A stretch of 64,000 nucleotides of DNA from JBNKFV01 sp050290265 (GCA_050290265.1 JBNKHI010000011.1:17651-81650), one strand, 5' to 3'; counted from the stretch's first letter, positions 1-9,475 are shown. The notes: generated by a model from the sequence alone, not told the origin. Numbers and translations are program-made.

Positions 1-115
1 AGCTGGACTTGGCACTGACATGTCCACCGAGAGCTACCCTTAAGATATCTAATAACCTTTGGGATTTGCTTCTTAGCCCAGCCATTATTGCGACTAACTC
101 AATTTTAAATCGAAG

Positions 116-2104
116 ATGCTAAAACAAACCCACCACAGATGCGCCTATACGCTTGCTGCAATACTGTCTTTTCTGAGCCTACCCAGCAAAGCAAACAATG
201 AAACCCAGACCAATTTTGCCAGCATGTCATTGCAAGACCTGGTGTCTGTTGAGGTCTTTACATCTGCCTCATTGCTGCCAACTGTCGCGGCCAAGGCACC
301 TGGCACCGCCTATAGCTTTCAGCGTAGTGATTTTCAGCGTTTTGGTGTGCGCAGGCTAGAAGACTTGCTGCAATTTATTCCTGGTTTTCAGCTGAATCAG
401 AACCGTAAACGTCATCGCTCAATTTGGGCCAGAGGGTTACTGGACCGCTATAATGACAAGCTGGTGTTAATGGTCGATGGTGTACCTGTCAAGCACTTGT
501 ATTACGGCCATTTCGCACTGGGAGATAACCTTCCAATCGAAAAAATAGAAAAAGTCGAAGTGATACTCGGCCCGGCGTCCAGCCTCTACGGCGCCAATGC
601 CTTTGGAGGAATTATCTCCGTCACAACTCGCAGTTTTTCTGAGTCTCCACATGTTACCGTCACCATGGATACCGGAGACAACAATCGTGCCAAAGGCTCA
701 GCGCTGTATAACAGCGAAAGGCTGCAAGCATTTGGCAGTTATCTGGCTCAGGACGCGCCTTACCGAGATAACCGCAAAAGCTTTATTGGTGGCAATATCA
801 TGCAGCCGGAAGACGAGCACTATCAAAACCTTCAGGTCAAAGCATTAGTACTGCCGGGCTTCACACTATCAGCCGATTACAGTGAGAATAAAACCCCATT
901 TCTATTTATCCCCAACACCCAAGACGCATTTATCGAACAGGAATCCTACAATCTTGCAGTTAACTACCAAGTGGGCGACTTGCGCTCCGGCAAGCTTGAA
1001 GCGAGAGCCTACTATCAAAATGATAAAGCTCGTGAATTTGAACTAGAGCAGATTAGCCAAGACCTGGGTTATGAAGAGTTTCAGAATGCTACGATGGCGG
1101 GCGCTACCCTCACTGGTTTTAAGAGTATTCAAGATCACATGTTGGCAGTGGGTGCCTCATGGCAGAGAGAAAGAGCCCAGAACACCTCGTATCAGCGCTT
1201 ATTTTTCTACCGCGATGGTTTTTTAGCTATCCCTGATACCGGCAATTTATTGTCACAACCCAATATCAGCAATGATAACTATGCCGTTTTTATTCAGGAT
1301 GTCTGGCAACTACATAACAACCTCAATCTTACACTTGGGGCGCGCTATGATGAATTTGAAGCATTCGATGATTACTACAATTACCGTACTGCTCTGGTCT
1401 ATACCCCTACGCACCAGCAGACGTGGAAGCTACTCTACGGCACAGCTATTAGAACGCCCAGCTATCGAGAATATTTAAAAGTATTGGAAGGCACCTCTTT
1501 TACGCCTCCCCCACTAGATGCTGAAAGCATCAAATCGCTGGAGCTTGGGTATATATACCAATGGGAAAATGCCAACATCAATGTGAATATTTTTAATAAT
1601 TCACTGACTGATTTCATCCAGGAAATGCCGACCCCAGATGGCTTTGATGAATACTTCGCCAATGGTTCAGAAAAGCTGCACATTAAAGGTGGCGAAGCTT
1701 TAATTAACCTCAAAGCCAACGACAATCTTATGTTGCGATTTACCGCAGCATACCTTGATACCTACGGCAGTCGCCAAGGTGACATGCCCTATCTGGCTCA
1801 CTGGAAAACCAGCTTCAATTTGAATTATCAATTCAGCCAGGGTCATAACATGGGCTTTTCACTGGTTCACAATAGTGACCGGTCAGACACTAACACCACC
1901 ACAGTGGATGACGCCGACACATTTGTGATCATGAACTTGCACGCCTCGGGCCCGATCAGTAAAACCGTCTCTTATTCATTAGGCGTGGACAACTTGTTCG
2001 ACGAAAGAGTCTATGATGCAGCGGCAGACTTTGGTGCACAATACAATCCAGAGCGCAGCAAACGTGAATTGTGGGTACGCTTCACTTGGAAGCCGACGCT
2101 GTAA
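116..2104 (+). CDS. TonB-dependent receptor linked to c-di-GMP signalling genes
   Basis: This is an outer-membrane beta-barrel receptor of 662 residues. It has an N-terminal signal peptide (about residues 1-26, ending near SKA). A plug domain covers about residues 50-175, with the typical RGL...VDGVPV and VEVILGPASSLYGANAFGG segments. A barrel follows and ends in an aromatic/hydrophobic strand (WVRFTWKPTL). The TAA stop shares an A with the ATG of the downstream YfiR-like gene, so translation is probably coupled. The ligand cannot be read from the sequence. Because the next two genes encode a periplasmic YfiR-type protein and a membrane GGDEF/EAL protein, the receptor may sense or import a ligand that feeds into c-di-GMP control; that link is inference. 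The ATG start has only a weak GAAG upstream. Confidence 0.9.
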   Translation: MLKQTHHRCAYTLAAILSFLSLPSKANNETQTNFASMSLQDLVSVEVFTSASLLPTVAAKAPGTAYSFQRSDFQRFGVRRLEDLLQFIPGFQLNQNRKRHRSIWARGLLDRYNDKLVLMVDGVPVKHLYYGHFALGDNLPIEKIEKVEVILGPASSLYGANAFGGIISVTTRSFSESPHVTVTMDTGDNNRAKGSALYNSERLQAFGSYLAQDAPYRDNRKSFIGGNIMQPEDEHYQNLQVKALVLPGFTLSADYSENKTPFLFIPNTQDAFIEQESYNLAVNYQVGDLRSGKLEARAYYQNDKAREFELEQISQDLGYEEFQNATMAGATLTGFKSIQDHMLAVGASWQRERAQNTSYQRLFFYRDGFLAIPDTGNLLSQPNISNDNYAVFIQDVWQLHNNLNLTLGARYDEFEAFDDYYNYRTALVYTPTHQQTWKLLYGTAIRTPSYREYLKVLEGTSFTPPPLDAESIKSLELGYIYQWENANINVNIFNNSLTDFIQEMPTPDGFDEYFANGSEKLHIKGGEALINLKANDNLMLRFTAAYLDTYGSRQGDMPYLAHWKTSFNLNYQFSQGHNMGFSLVHNSDRSDTNTTTVDDADTFVIMNLHASGPISKTVSYSLGVDNLFDERVYDAAADFGAQYNPERSKRELWVRFTWKPTL

Positions 2105-2709
2105 TGTTGGATTTTCTCTTGTCAAAAACATTACCACGACGCGCAGCTACCGTTACGGCAAGTATTAGCATACTTAGCCTCGCCTTGCTTTTCTGTAGTA
2201 GCAGCTTCGCCCGTGACTCGCAGAGCTTAAAACTACAACAAGTTAAAGCTGCTTTTGTGCTAAATATTTCAAAATTTATCACTTGGCCAGAAGAGAACTA
2301 TCAGCGTAACCCAAATGAACTTGCACTCTGTTACTACCAGCACGATATCCTCGACGCTGGCTTCGATAGTATTCACGGTAAAACTGTCAACGGTCGCCGT
2401 TTGACAAAAGCGACTGTTATCGAACACCTAGTGGATAGCACTGAATGTAATATTCTATTGCTTTCCTCTGACACCCTCACCACATTTACAATGCAATCCC
2501 ATGGGCATTTAAACCCATCGGTTCTAACCGTTCTCGACGCAACAGACCAATCTGTAGAAGGCCTGGCCTACAGCGGTGTCCATATAAGACTGGTGCGACA
2601 GAACACCCATATCAAGCTTGAAGTGAACCTCGCCGAAACTCGAAGGTCAGGACTAAATGTGAGCTCAGAACTGCTGAAACTTGCAAGAATCACTGGTAGA
2701 GAGCATTGA
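2104..2709 (+). CDS. YfiR-like periplasmic protein (DUF4154)
   Basis: The protein has 201 residues from an ATG that overlaps the previous stop (TAATG), with a hydrophobic signal segment at about residues 14-36. The mature part starts with LKLQQVKAAFVLNISKFITW, the hallmark opening of DUF4154/YfiR proteins. The C-terminal half carries the typical SGVHIRLVRQNTHIKLEVNL stretch, followed by GLNVSSELLKLAR. In Pseudomonas, YfiR is a periplasmic repressor of the diguanylate cyclase YfiN. Here the neighbour is a two-TM GGDEF/EAL protein, so the same role towards that enzyme is likely. An upstream in-frame start at 2071 exists but would overlap the receptor and lacks a signal-peptide context. Confidence 0.88.
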   Translation: MLDFLLSKTLPRRAATVTASISILSLALLFCSSSFARDSQSLKLQQVKAAFVLNISKFITWPEENYQRNPNELALCYYQHDILDAGFDSIHGKTVNGRRLTKATVIEHLVDSTECNILLLSSDTLTTFTMQSHGHLNPSVLTVLDATDQSVEGLAYSGVHIRLVRQNTHIKLEVNLAETRRSGLNVSSELLKLARITGREH

Positions 2710-2713
2710 GATA

Positions 2714-4795
2714 ATGAATCTCTTACGCGGCCAATCCTTGCAAAAAACCCTGATGCTACTGTTGCTACTCACCAGCAGCAGTGCGCTTGTATTGGCGACA
2801 CTGGGATTCGCGCTTAATGATTGGCTATTTTCGCGAGCAGAAATGATAGACAGACTGCGATCGCAAGCAGATATTATTGCCAATAATACGGTGGCCGCCC
2901 TTACGTTTAATGACCAAGAGGCAGCTTTGCGGACGTTAAAGAGCTTACAAAGTGAGACCGATATTATCGGCACTTTACTCTTCACCAATACGGGCGAGCT
3001 GTTTGCTGCTTACCAGCGTGAGGAATTTGAACTTCCCGCTGTCATGCCACAAGAAAATCTCGGCTACTTAGACAAAGACATTTATGTCATTCGTCCCATC
3101 GAATTTGGTGATGAAAAACTCGGTAACATTTTACTGATTTCCCAATATGGCTATTGGGATAAACAGCAGATGATGCGAATGACGACCTTGATTGGGTTGT
3201 TTCTGGTAGCCCTGCTGTTCGCCTTTGTCATATCAGCTCGGCTGCAACGTGTAGTCACTCAGCCTATTCTAAAGCTCGCAGACACGGCCAGGCGGATTAC
3301 CCAAAGCCAGGATTACACTCTGCGAGCAAAGAAAATATCCAAGGATGAGATCGGGTTACTCGTAGATGACTTCAATGAAATGGTTCACCAGGTTCAATTA
3401 CGAGATAACGAATTAAATTTGGTAAAAGCGCAGCTGGAAGACAAGGTTATTGAGCGCACAACGGAGCTGGAAGAGCTGGCCAGCAAGTTTGAGCACCAGG
3501 CTTACCACGATGGATTAACCGGCTTGGCCAACCGCAATACGTTTGATATTCGCTTGCGTTCCGCCATTAGCCAGAATAAGCGTTATGGCGGTCAACTGGC
3601 AGTGCTTTTCCTTGACCTTGACCACTTTAAAATGGTCAATGACACCCTCGGACATGCCATTGGTGACAAGCTACTGATAGAAGTATCGAATCGTCTAAGC
3701 AAATGCCTGCGCAGCAGCGATACATTGGCCAGACTCGGTGGCGATGAATTTGCACTGTTACTTCCAGATATACAACCTAACATTACGGCAGATGTTGCCA
3801 GTAAACTGATTGACGCTATCAATGACCCAATGATTATTGATGGCTATAACCTGCACCTGACAACCAGTATTGGAATTAGTACGTTTCCAAAAGACGGTGA
3901 TAACGCAGAAGTCATGCTCAAAAATGCCGATACTGCGATGTACCGCTCGAAAGATCAAGGCCGCAACCGCTTTACTTTTTTTGCGTCAGAAATGAATGCT
4001 CGAGCGGAACGTCGCCTTATGCTGGAAAGCAAGCTGCGTAAGGCGATCGCTGAGCACAGTTTCGAACTCTACTATCAACCCAAATGCGATGTGGAGTCCC
4101 TTGCACTGGTCGGAGTAGAAGCCCTGGTGCGCTGGTACGATAAAGATGAAGGCTTTATCGACACCAGTGAATTTATCGATCTTGCTGAAGAATGTGGTTT
4201 GGTTAATACCATTGATAAGTGGGTGCTGGAACATGCTTGTCAGGAAATACTGAGTATCTACGACAACAAGTGTCCTGAAATATTTTTATCAGTTAACTAC
4301 TCTCCGTCGCATTTTTTCCACAACAATGTGACCGAAGAAGTTGCCAGCATTCTTAAGAAAACAGGATTCCCCGGTGACCGCTTAGAGCTGGAAATCACTG
4401 AAAATCTGGTTGGCCCTGCGATTAACGATGTATCATCACAATTAGCGGGCATTCGTGCTCTCGGAATTGAAATTTCCATCGATGACTTTGGTACCGCTTA
4501 CTCTTCCTTAAGCCGATTAAAACAACTGCCACTTAACACCCTTAAGATTGATCGCTCTTTTATTCGTGATCTGGGGCTGGATAAAGATGATGAGACGATA
4601 GTAAGAACTATTATTACCATGGCGCACAACCTCAACCTAAAAGTAGTGGCAGAGGGCGTTGAAACAGAAGCACAGTATCAATTTGTAAAGCAGCATCACT
4701 GCGACATCGTGCAGGGTTATTTATTTGGCAAGCCGATGCCGCTAAAGGATATCGAACAACTCATTACAACCGCGCCAAGCTTTACCCTAAGTTAA
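2714..4795 (+). CDS. Membrane GGDEF-EAL protein with HAMP domain
   Basis: This bifunctional-type c-di-GMP enzyme has 693 residues from the ATG. TM1 is at about residues 11-35, a periplasmic CHASE8-like sensor region at 36-156, TM2 at 157-177, and a HAMP domain with a coiled linker at 178-265. The GGDEF domain has intact GGDEF (342-346), preceded by an RSSD inhibitory I-site at the usual spacing. The EAL domain has EALVRW (469-474), EITENLVG, the DDFGTAYSS loop, LKIDRSF and AEGVETE, so both catalytic domains look competent. It starts 4 bp after the YfiR-like gene, and its sensor half resembles YfiN. A TTG at 2681 gives a longer frame overlapping YfiR; the ATG behind GAGATA is preferred. Net cyclase or phosphodiesterase activity cannot be told. 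Confidence 0.92.
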   Translation: MNLLRGQSLQKTLMLLLLLTSSSALVLATLGFALNDWLFSRAEMIDRLRSQADIIANNTVAALTFNDQEAALRTLKSLQSETDIIGTLLFTNTGELFAAYQREEFELPAVMPQENLGYLDKDIYVIRPIEFGDEKLGNILLISQYGYWDKQQMMRMTTLIGLFLVALLFAFVISARLQRVVTQPILKLADTARRITQSQDYTLRAKKISKDEIGLLVDDFNEMVHQVQLRDNELNLVKAQLEDKVIERTTELEELASKFEHQAYHDGLTGLANRNTFDIRLRSAISQNKRYGGQLAVLFLDLDHFKMVNDTLGHAIGDKLLIEVSNRLSKCLRSSDTLARLGGDEFALLLPDIQPNITADVASKLIDAINDPMIIDGYNLHLTTSIGISTFPKDGDNAEVMLKNADTAMYRSKDQGRNRFTFFASEMNARAERRLMLESKLRKAIAEHSFELYYQPKCDVESLALVGVEALVRWYDKDEGFIDTSEFIDLAEECGLVNTIDKWVLEHACQEILSIYDNKCPEIFLSVNYSPSHFFHNNVTEEVASILKKTGFPGDRLELEITENLVGPAINDVSSQLAGIRALGIEISIDDFGTAYSSLSRLKQLPLNTLKIDRSFIRDLGLDKDDETIVRTIITMAHNLNLKVVAEGVETEAQYQFVKQHHCDIVQGYLFGKPMPLKDIEQLITTAPSFTLS

Positions 4796-4799
4796 AATT

Positions 4800-5312
4800 C
4801 TATTTTTGAACAGCTCGGTTATACGTCAGATAGACATCGTCTCGACACCACCCCAAAGACTCATAAAGTGCCTGAGCGGAGGTATTATCTTTCGCAGTCA
4901 TTAAATCCATTCGTACCCGGCCATCGTGTTTGGCTTGCGCTTCCGCAGCCTGTAGTAAGGCACGCGCCACACCTAAACGACGGGCGTCAGGGTGTACGAA
5001 CAAATCATAAAGCGTGTATACAGGTGCTGCTTCCAGTGAACAAAAAGTGGGGTATAGCTGACAAAAACCCGCCAGCTGAGCTTGGTTTGCTTTCGTATTT
5101 TCTCGAGGAGAACTGACGCCATCGGCAGTATTTTTTTCTGCGATAAGAATCACTGATTCACGTCGCTGTTGGCGATCAGTAAGATATTGCAATGCCAGCT
5201 TTCTATCTGAAGGCAACTCGTAAAACTGACGATACATATCAAACAAAACTGAAACGCTCTCCATATCCGCAACCGTTGCCTGCCTCACCGTTACTGATTT
5301 GCTGGAATTCAT
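4800..5312 (-). CDS. GNAT-family N-acetyltransferase
   Basis: This small cytoplasmic acetyltransferase has 170 residues. Motif A is clear: LFVHPDARRLGVARALL, where RRLGVA is the acetyl-CoA pyrophosphate-binding loop (R/Q-x-x-G-x-G/A). It is followed by the C-terminal LMTAKDNTSAQALYESLGW segment typical of GNAT motif B. The substrate is not deducible. It converges on the GGDEF/EAL gene with only 4 bp between stop codons, and no hairpin terminator was seen in the gap. Confidence 0.85.
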   Translation of the reverse strand: MNSSKSVTVRQATVADMESVSVLFDMYRQFYELPSDRKLALQYLTDRQQRRESVILIAEKNTADGVSSPRENTKANQAQLAGFCQLYPTFCSLEAAPVYTLYDLFVHPDARRLGVARALLQAAEAQAKHDGRVRMDLMTAKDNTSAQALYESLGWCRDDVYLTYNRAVQK

Positions 5313-5359
5313 TACATCACCTCAATAGCCTTAAAATCGCAACACACAACAATCAACAA

Positions 5360-6079
5360 TTAATCCGACAAATAGTATTGAACAGTCGACACAACACGCA
5401 ACTTTTTGATATGTGGATTATTTCGATCTCGTGCGCTGATGCTGAACTGACCCTGCGATGCATATTTGATTTTGCCCAGTTTACTATCAGAGTCTAATGC
5501 AAACTTTTTCGCCACTTCGCGAGCTTTGCGTGTCGCCTCCTCAATCATCTCCGGCTTCACTTCGTTGAGCCGGGTAAAAATATATTCTGTCTGCGATTGA
5601 TAGTCTCCACCGGTAAAAACGATACCTTGTTTTCCCAATGTCGACAGGGAACTCATGACGCTGCGAACCACAGGGACTTTTTCTGAATACACGGTAACCG
5701 TTTGAACGGCACTGTACCGAAACTCAGGTCGCGCACTGTTGCCATACTGCTGGGCGGTCTTGTCCGTAATGGCAGGTGAACCGAAAGAAATCTCGCTGCT
5801 CTCAATTCCCTTTTTAATCAAAAAATCTTTAATTTTGGCGGTACTATCTTCAATAGAACCATACAAAGACTCCAGGTCATTCCCAGCCGCAATAAACTGA
5901 ATGGGCCAAATCACGATGTCTGCGTCGTACTCACGCTCCGACAGCCCTTTGACGGTGACACTGCGATCAAACTGTTTAAAGTCAATGGCGGCTTTACCCA
6001 ATAAGAAACCCAGAGAGGCCAAGCCCAGAAAGACGAAAACGCCTAATATAAAAGCACTTTTTTTATCAGTATTCGTCAC
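5360..6079 (-). CDS. SIMPL-domain (DUF541) membrane-anchored protein
   Basis: The protein has 239 residues, with one N-terminal transmembrane helix at about residues 9-30. It continues into a periplasmic SIMPL/DUF541 domain recognised by SVTVKGLSEREYDADIVIWP and by the C-terminal ARKAREVAKKFALDSDSKLGKIKYA segment. SIMPL proteins form oligomeric rings and have been tied to oxidative stress or envelope functions, but no molecular activity is firmly known. The gene stands alone with about 47 bp to the GNAT gene downstream. An AAGGAGAT ribosome-binding site lies just upstream of the ATG. Confidence 0.88.
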   Translation of the reverse strand: MTNTDKKSAFILGVFVFLGLASLGFLLGKAAIDFKQFDRSVTVKGLSEREYDADIVIWPIQFIAAGNDLESLYGSIEDSTAKIKDFLIKKGIESSEISFGSPAITDKTAQQYGNSARPEFRYSAVQTVTVYSEKVPVVRSVMSSLSTLGKQGIVFTGGDYQSQTEYIFTRLNEVKPEMIEEATRKAREVAKKFALDSDSKLGKIKYASQGQFSISARDRNNPHIKKLRVVSTVQYYLSD

Positions 6080-6249
6080 CGTAATCTCCTTGAAAAAATA
6101 TCAAAATTCACGTGCATCAATTCACTATTGTAGCGTTACCCGCTGAAGGATATATGTCAGGCTAAAACCCTGGTAGTCAGCGCCAAAGCATCATCGCATA
6201 CAATCCTTTATACTAAGCGCCTACATCTCAGATTGGGTCTCAGAATTTA

Positions 6250-6912
6250 ATGACAACACCCGTAGACACTCCTGCAAATATCACTGGCGTCATTCTAGCA
6301 GGCGGTTTAAGCCGACGGATGCTGGGGGGGCATAAAGTCCAAACCAAGTTGGATGGAGCCACCCTGCTACAACATACGCAGGCCAAGGCATCTATACAAG
6401 TTACCGATTTACTATTAAGCAGCAACACGCCAGAGTTGGCCGTGCCTCAAGGTTTTTGCGCAGTCATCCAAGATACCGTTAAAGGCTTTATGGGCCCCCT
6501 GGCAGGCATCCTGGCGGCGATGGAGTGGTGCAACGAAAATCGTCCCCAAGCCCGCTGGCTGGCCAGTTTTACCGTTGATGCGCCATTTATTCCTGTAGAT
6601 CTGGTACAAAGATTTCAGCATGGACTCAACGAAATAGACGCTGAGTATGTGTGTGCCGCCAGCTATGGGCGCAGACACCCTCTCTTTGCACTCTGGCCAT
6701 TACACGAGACCGCTGCGCTGCGCCATGCATTGATGCATAGCGATACCCGTAAAGTACAAGAATGGACCAAGCGCTACCACACACTGGAAATTGACTTTAC
6801 GCCGGCGGCGCAAGCGGCAATAGACCCCTTTTTTAATATCAATACGCCAGACGATTTAGCGACTGCAGAGCGCTGGCTGGCACAAAAGGGCAACCAATCC
6901 CGTCGGTCTTAA
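6250..6912 (+). CDS. mobA: Molybdenum cofactor guanylyltransferase
   Basis: The protein has 220 residues. The N-terminal nucleotide-binding signature reads GVILAGGLSRRMLGGHK, matching the LAGGxSxRMGxxK pattern of MobA with one extra residue between M and G. The mid-protein FTVDAPFIP corresponds to the CDTPFLP-type Mg-GTP site, and the C-terminus ends with the usual FFNINTPDDLATAE. MobA attaches GMP to molybdopterin to make the bis-MGD cofactor of DMSO-reductase-family enzymes. No molybdoenzyme gene is present in the window, so it serves genes elsewhere. It converges with the DUF1838 gene, with 13 bp between stops. Confidence 0.88.
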   Translation: MTTPVDTPANITGVILAGGLSRRMLGGHKVQTKLDGATLLQHTQAKASIQVTDLLLSSNTPELAVPQGFCAVIQDTVKGFMGPLAGILAAMEWCNENRPQARWLASFTVDAPFIPVDLVQRFQHGLNEIDAEYVCAASYGRRHPLFALWPLHETAALRHALMHSDTRKVQEWTKRYHTLEIDFTPAAQAAIDPFFNINTPDDLATAERWLAQKGNQSRRS

Positions 6913-6925
6913 CCCAGCACAGCCG

Positions 6926-7936
6926 TTAACCCACTTCTGGGGGCACCGCTTCGGCATACTTCTCCCATGTTCCACGAGGCCCTGTAGAACTCCAAACCTC
7001 GGGAACTTCCAAGTATTTCGCGTGATGCTTTTCAACATAATCAAGCAGATAGCGTGGAATATCCTGATACCCAGGCAAGCCTTTGTGGCTGTACATACGA
7101 CCAATCAGAGCGCCATTCTGGTATCGATTTCCGCCCATACGCATCCATGGCCACCAATCTGAAACCCGAGTAAACCCCGCCATTGACCGGCACGTTGGCA
7201 CGCTTCGGTCTTCCATCTCACGCTTGGACACTCTAAACGTAAAATGCTCTGACGGTGTGATGCGGGGGCCGGTTGACGCTTTTGGCCACTTGTCCGGCGT
7301 TACCGGATTCGTATAGTCATGAGCATAATCCCAAGCCATCAACAGGTCATCCCCGTAGGTTTCAAATGGCAAGATAAATGGCACCTTGCCATCTTTTTCG
7401 ACGTGGGTGCCGCTATTCATTAAGGTCGGTTTATCGTCTGGGGTGCCAAAAGCATACCGCGGCATTTCCTGGTCCAACTTACCGCCAATATCGTTCAAAA
7501 AGTTAAACGGAATATTTTTCTCACCCGTATAAGGGTTATCCCAGCTTTCAAGGATTCTGGTCATCGCCAGATCGGTAAAAAAACCGGTTTCACGGCCACG
7601 CAGGCTTAAGCTGCCATCAGTTTCAATGCGGCCCTGTAATACGCCCGTACCCACATAGCCAAACAAGGGAGTATTCACTTTGCCGTCAACACGGGCGTAC
7701 ATAATACCGTGATAAGCCCCGTACACCGGCTGATCATAACCAGCCCAGATTTTGCCAAATGCATATAAATTATCTAAAGGATCCTGGTAATTAAGCCCGT
7801 TTTTCATGTCCGCAGGCGCTTGGCTTGCGGCTAACACGCCAGCAGGAGTTGCTAATACCGCAGATAATCCCCCCAAGGCCTGCAAGGCTTTACGGCGGCT
7901 TATTAAAAGGTCATTAATCAAATTAGATTGCATCAT
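6926..7936 (-). CDS. DUF1838-family protein with Tat-type signal
   Basis: This exported protein of unknown function has 336 residues from the chosen ATG. The N-terminus has a twin-arginine-like motif (ISRRKALQALGG) and a hydrophobic run ending in LAAS, suggesting Tat export, although the +2 consensus residue is not ideal. The body (GLNYQDPLDNLYAFGKIWAG near the start, SDWWPWMRMGG late) matches DUF1838, which has no established biochemical role. Longer in-frame starts up to 7984 exist. The ATG pair at 7936/7933 follows a GGGA and puts the RR motif near the N-terminus, so it was chosen. Confidence 0.8.
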   Translation of the reverse strand: MMQSNLINDLLISRRKALQALGGLSAVLATPAGVLAASQAPADMKNGLNYQDPLDNLYAFGKIWAGYDQPVYGAYHGIMYARVDGKVNTPLFGYVGTGVLQGRIETDGSLSLRGRETGFFTDLAMTRILESWDNPYTGEKNIPFNFLNDIGGKLDQEMPRYAFGTPDDKPTLMNSGTHVEKDGKVPFILPFETYGDDLLMAWDYAHDYTNPVTPDKWPKASTGPRITPSEHFTFRVSKREMEDRSVPTCRSMAGFTRVSDWWPWMRMGGNRYQNGALIGRMYSHKGLPGYQDIPRYLLDYVEKHHAKYLEVPEVWSSTGPRGTWEKYAEAVPPEVG

Positions 7937-8038
7937 CAAATTCCCAATAGTGGTTTGATAGGTGTGAACCATCGCTGCATACACAGCATGGCCTGGACTA
8001 CAACCACTCGACTCTATCGGGCCGCAGGAGGGAGCTCA

Positions 8039-8052
8039 TTGACAATTGTTAA
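8039..8052. promoter_or_regulatory. Near-palindrome upstream of DUF1838 gene
   Basis: TTGACAATTGTTAA is a 14-bp inverted repeat with one mismatched pair, centred on AATT, about 100 bp upstream of the DUF1838 start. It has the size and symmetry of a dimeric regulator site. No cognate regulator is adjacent, so this is a weak assignment. Confidence 0.3.
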
Positions 8053-8170
8053 TCCCTAAATAAGGATACAGTGTATGTACCGGGGAAAAGATGAGAATGA
8101 ATAGAAGAGGGAGTTACCAGTACAGGTAGTTATAGTACCCGGTCTAAGAGCAACCTGAAGCGACGCCTAT

Positions 8171-8238
8171 TTATCGGTTATTTATAGGTTATCGGTTATT
8201 TATAGGTTATCGGTTATTTATAGGTTATCGGTTATTTA
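8171..8238. repeat. 18-bp tandem repeat, about 3.8 copies
   Basis: Three perfect copies and one 14-bp partial copy of TTATCGGTTATTTATAGG lie head to tail. The last copy covers the stop codon of the DUF3617 gene, whose reverse-strand TAA is at 8232-8234. The rest is noncoding and lies downstream of that gene and 235 bp upstream of the DUF1838 gene. Identity between copies is complete, which points to recent slippage or expansion. Confidence 0.95.
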
Positions 8239-8666
8239 CATACACCGATATATCGCGATGTAAAACTCGTTTTCATTTTCATGGGTCCAAATGGACTCGT
8301 AGGCATTTCTACTTCAAACCAACCTGCTGATGTTTCGTTATTAAACGTAACTTCGCCAATCCCTTTAGCAACACCTTCCGGCATTGTGCAGACAACGTTC
8401 AAACTCAATTTATTCGCATTGATTCGGTTTTTTTCAAAACTGCAATCTTCATTTTCTTCGAAGACAAGGTCGCTACTGCTAATACACTCCTGACTTGTGG
8501 ATGGCAGATCCTGCATCATTTTAGCCATGTTCTCTGGCAACCCAATAATTTCCATTTTTGTGGTTGATTCCCACAAACCGGGTTTAAAATTATAGCCTTC
8601 GGCAAAAACCTGCGACGTGCCACACAAGACCATTGCGGCAACTATTACACACACCAAAGATTTCAT
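8232..8666 (-). CDS. DUF3617-family secreted protein
   Basis: The protein has 144 residues with a cleavable signal peptide (about 1-22, ending VFA). The mature start GYNFKPGLWESTTKMEI is the typical DUF3617 opening (PGLWExTxxM). Four cysteines (QECISS, EDCSFE, VVCTMP, IGVCK) could form two disulfides in the periplasm. Function is unknown for the family. A strong GGAGGG ribosome-binding site supports the ATG start. The stop codon sits inside an 18-bp tandem repeat array. Confidence 0.82.
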   Translation of the reverse strand: MKSLVCVIVAAMVLCGTSQVFAEGYNFKPGLWESTTKMEIIGLPENMAKMMQDLPSTSQECISSSDLVFEENEDCSFEKNRINANKLSLNVVCTMPEGVAKGIGEVTFNNETSAGWFEVEMPTSPFGPMKMKTSFTSRYIGVCK

Positions 8667-8704
8667 AATACCCTCCTTTTTTTCTCAGTTAAGTGACGTT
8701 CCGC

Positions 8705-9346
8705 TCACACTTCACACTGCAACAACCATACATTTTCTGTCGCAGAGCACTTCCCCTTCAGACCTCCGACTACGTCTACCTGCTCTAATAATGTGACGTT
8801 ATAGTGTTCTCCATAATAGCCGTCAATCATCGTCTTCGTAACGGAAAATGGCGGACCAGCTAATACGGTCTGGTCGTAAGCAAAAGTAATTAATAATTGT
8901 GGTGCTTTATTCGCAACAGCCATTAATTGCTCAGTATAGCGTTCACGCAATCCATCAGGTAATGCCACTAAGGCTGCGCGGTCATAGACAGCATCAATAC
9001 GCCCGACAATATCCGCCGACAAATCAAAAACATCGCCAACATAAATATCAATATTTTCAGCATAGTAATGCTTATGATTATTCAGTATTGCGATCTCCGG
9101 TTCGATGCCGAGATCAGAAAACAATTGCGTGATCGCAATATCACTAAGTTCTGCACCCACCACTTGATAACCCTTGCCCAGTAGCCAGCCAATATCCAGC
9201 GTTTTACCACACAACGGTAAAAACACCCGACTACCCGTGGGTAAGTTAAGGGTATCAAAATAGTGCGTCAGTAAAGGATGCGGAGCGCCTTCATGAAAGG
9301 CTATATCATTGTTTTGCCACTTGTCATGCCAGAACGATGCTTCCAT
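8705..9346 (-). CDS. tpm: Thiopurine S-methyltransferase family protein
   Basis: This SAM-dependent methyltransferase has 213 residues. It starts with FWHDKWQNNDIAFHEGAPHP, the conserved TPMT N-terminus, and the SAM-binding region follows (RVFLPLCGKTLDIGWLLGKG, then VVGAELSDIAI). A later DAVYDRAALVALP segment is also typical. Bacterial Tpm enzymes methylate thiopurines and in several species selenium or tellurium oxyanions. Which substrate applies here is not shown. The gene stands alone. Confidence 0.9.
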   Translation of the reverse strand: MEASFWHDKWQNNDIAFHEGAPHPLLTHYFDTLNLPTGSRVFLPLCGKTLDIGWLLGKGYQVVGAELSDIAITQLFSDLGIEPEIAILNNHKHYYAENIDIYVGDVFDLSADIVGRIDAVYDRAALVALPDGLRERYTEQLMAVANKAPQLLITFAYDQTVLAGPPFSVTKTMIDGYYGEHYNVTLLEQVDVVGGLKGKCSATENVWLLQCEV

Positions 9347-9475
9347 ATAAATGTATCCCGGAAAATGTTGTCTGAAGCGTAATATATCGTCAGATATGCC
9401 AGCAAGCCATGAATGATTTTACTGTGATGTTGCTAATCGGGAACAGTGCACTTAACTAAACATCGCCAAGGTAAG

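Noticed and set aside
5192..5497. 101-codon plus-strand frame over the GNAT/SIMPL junction
   Set aside because: It overlaps two well-supported minus-strand genes, has no motif, and is low-complexity rich in His/Gln.
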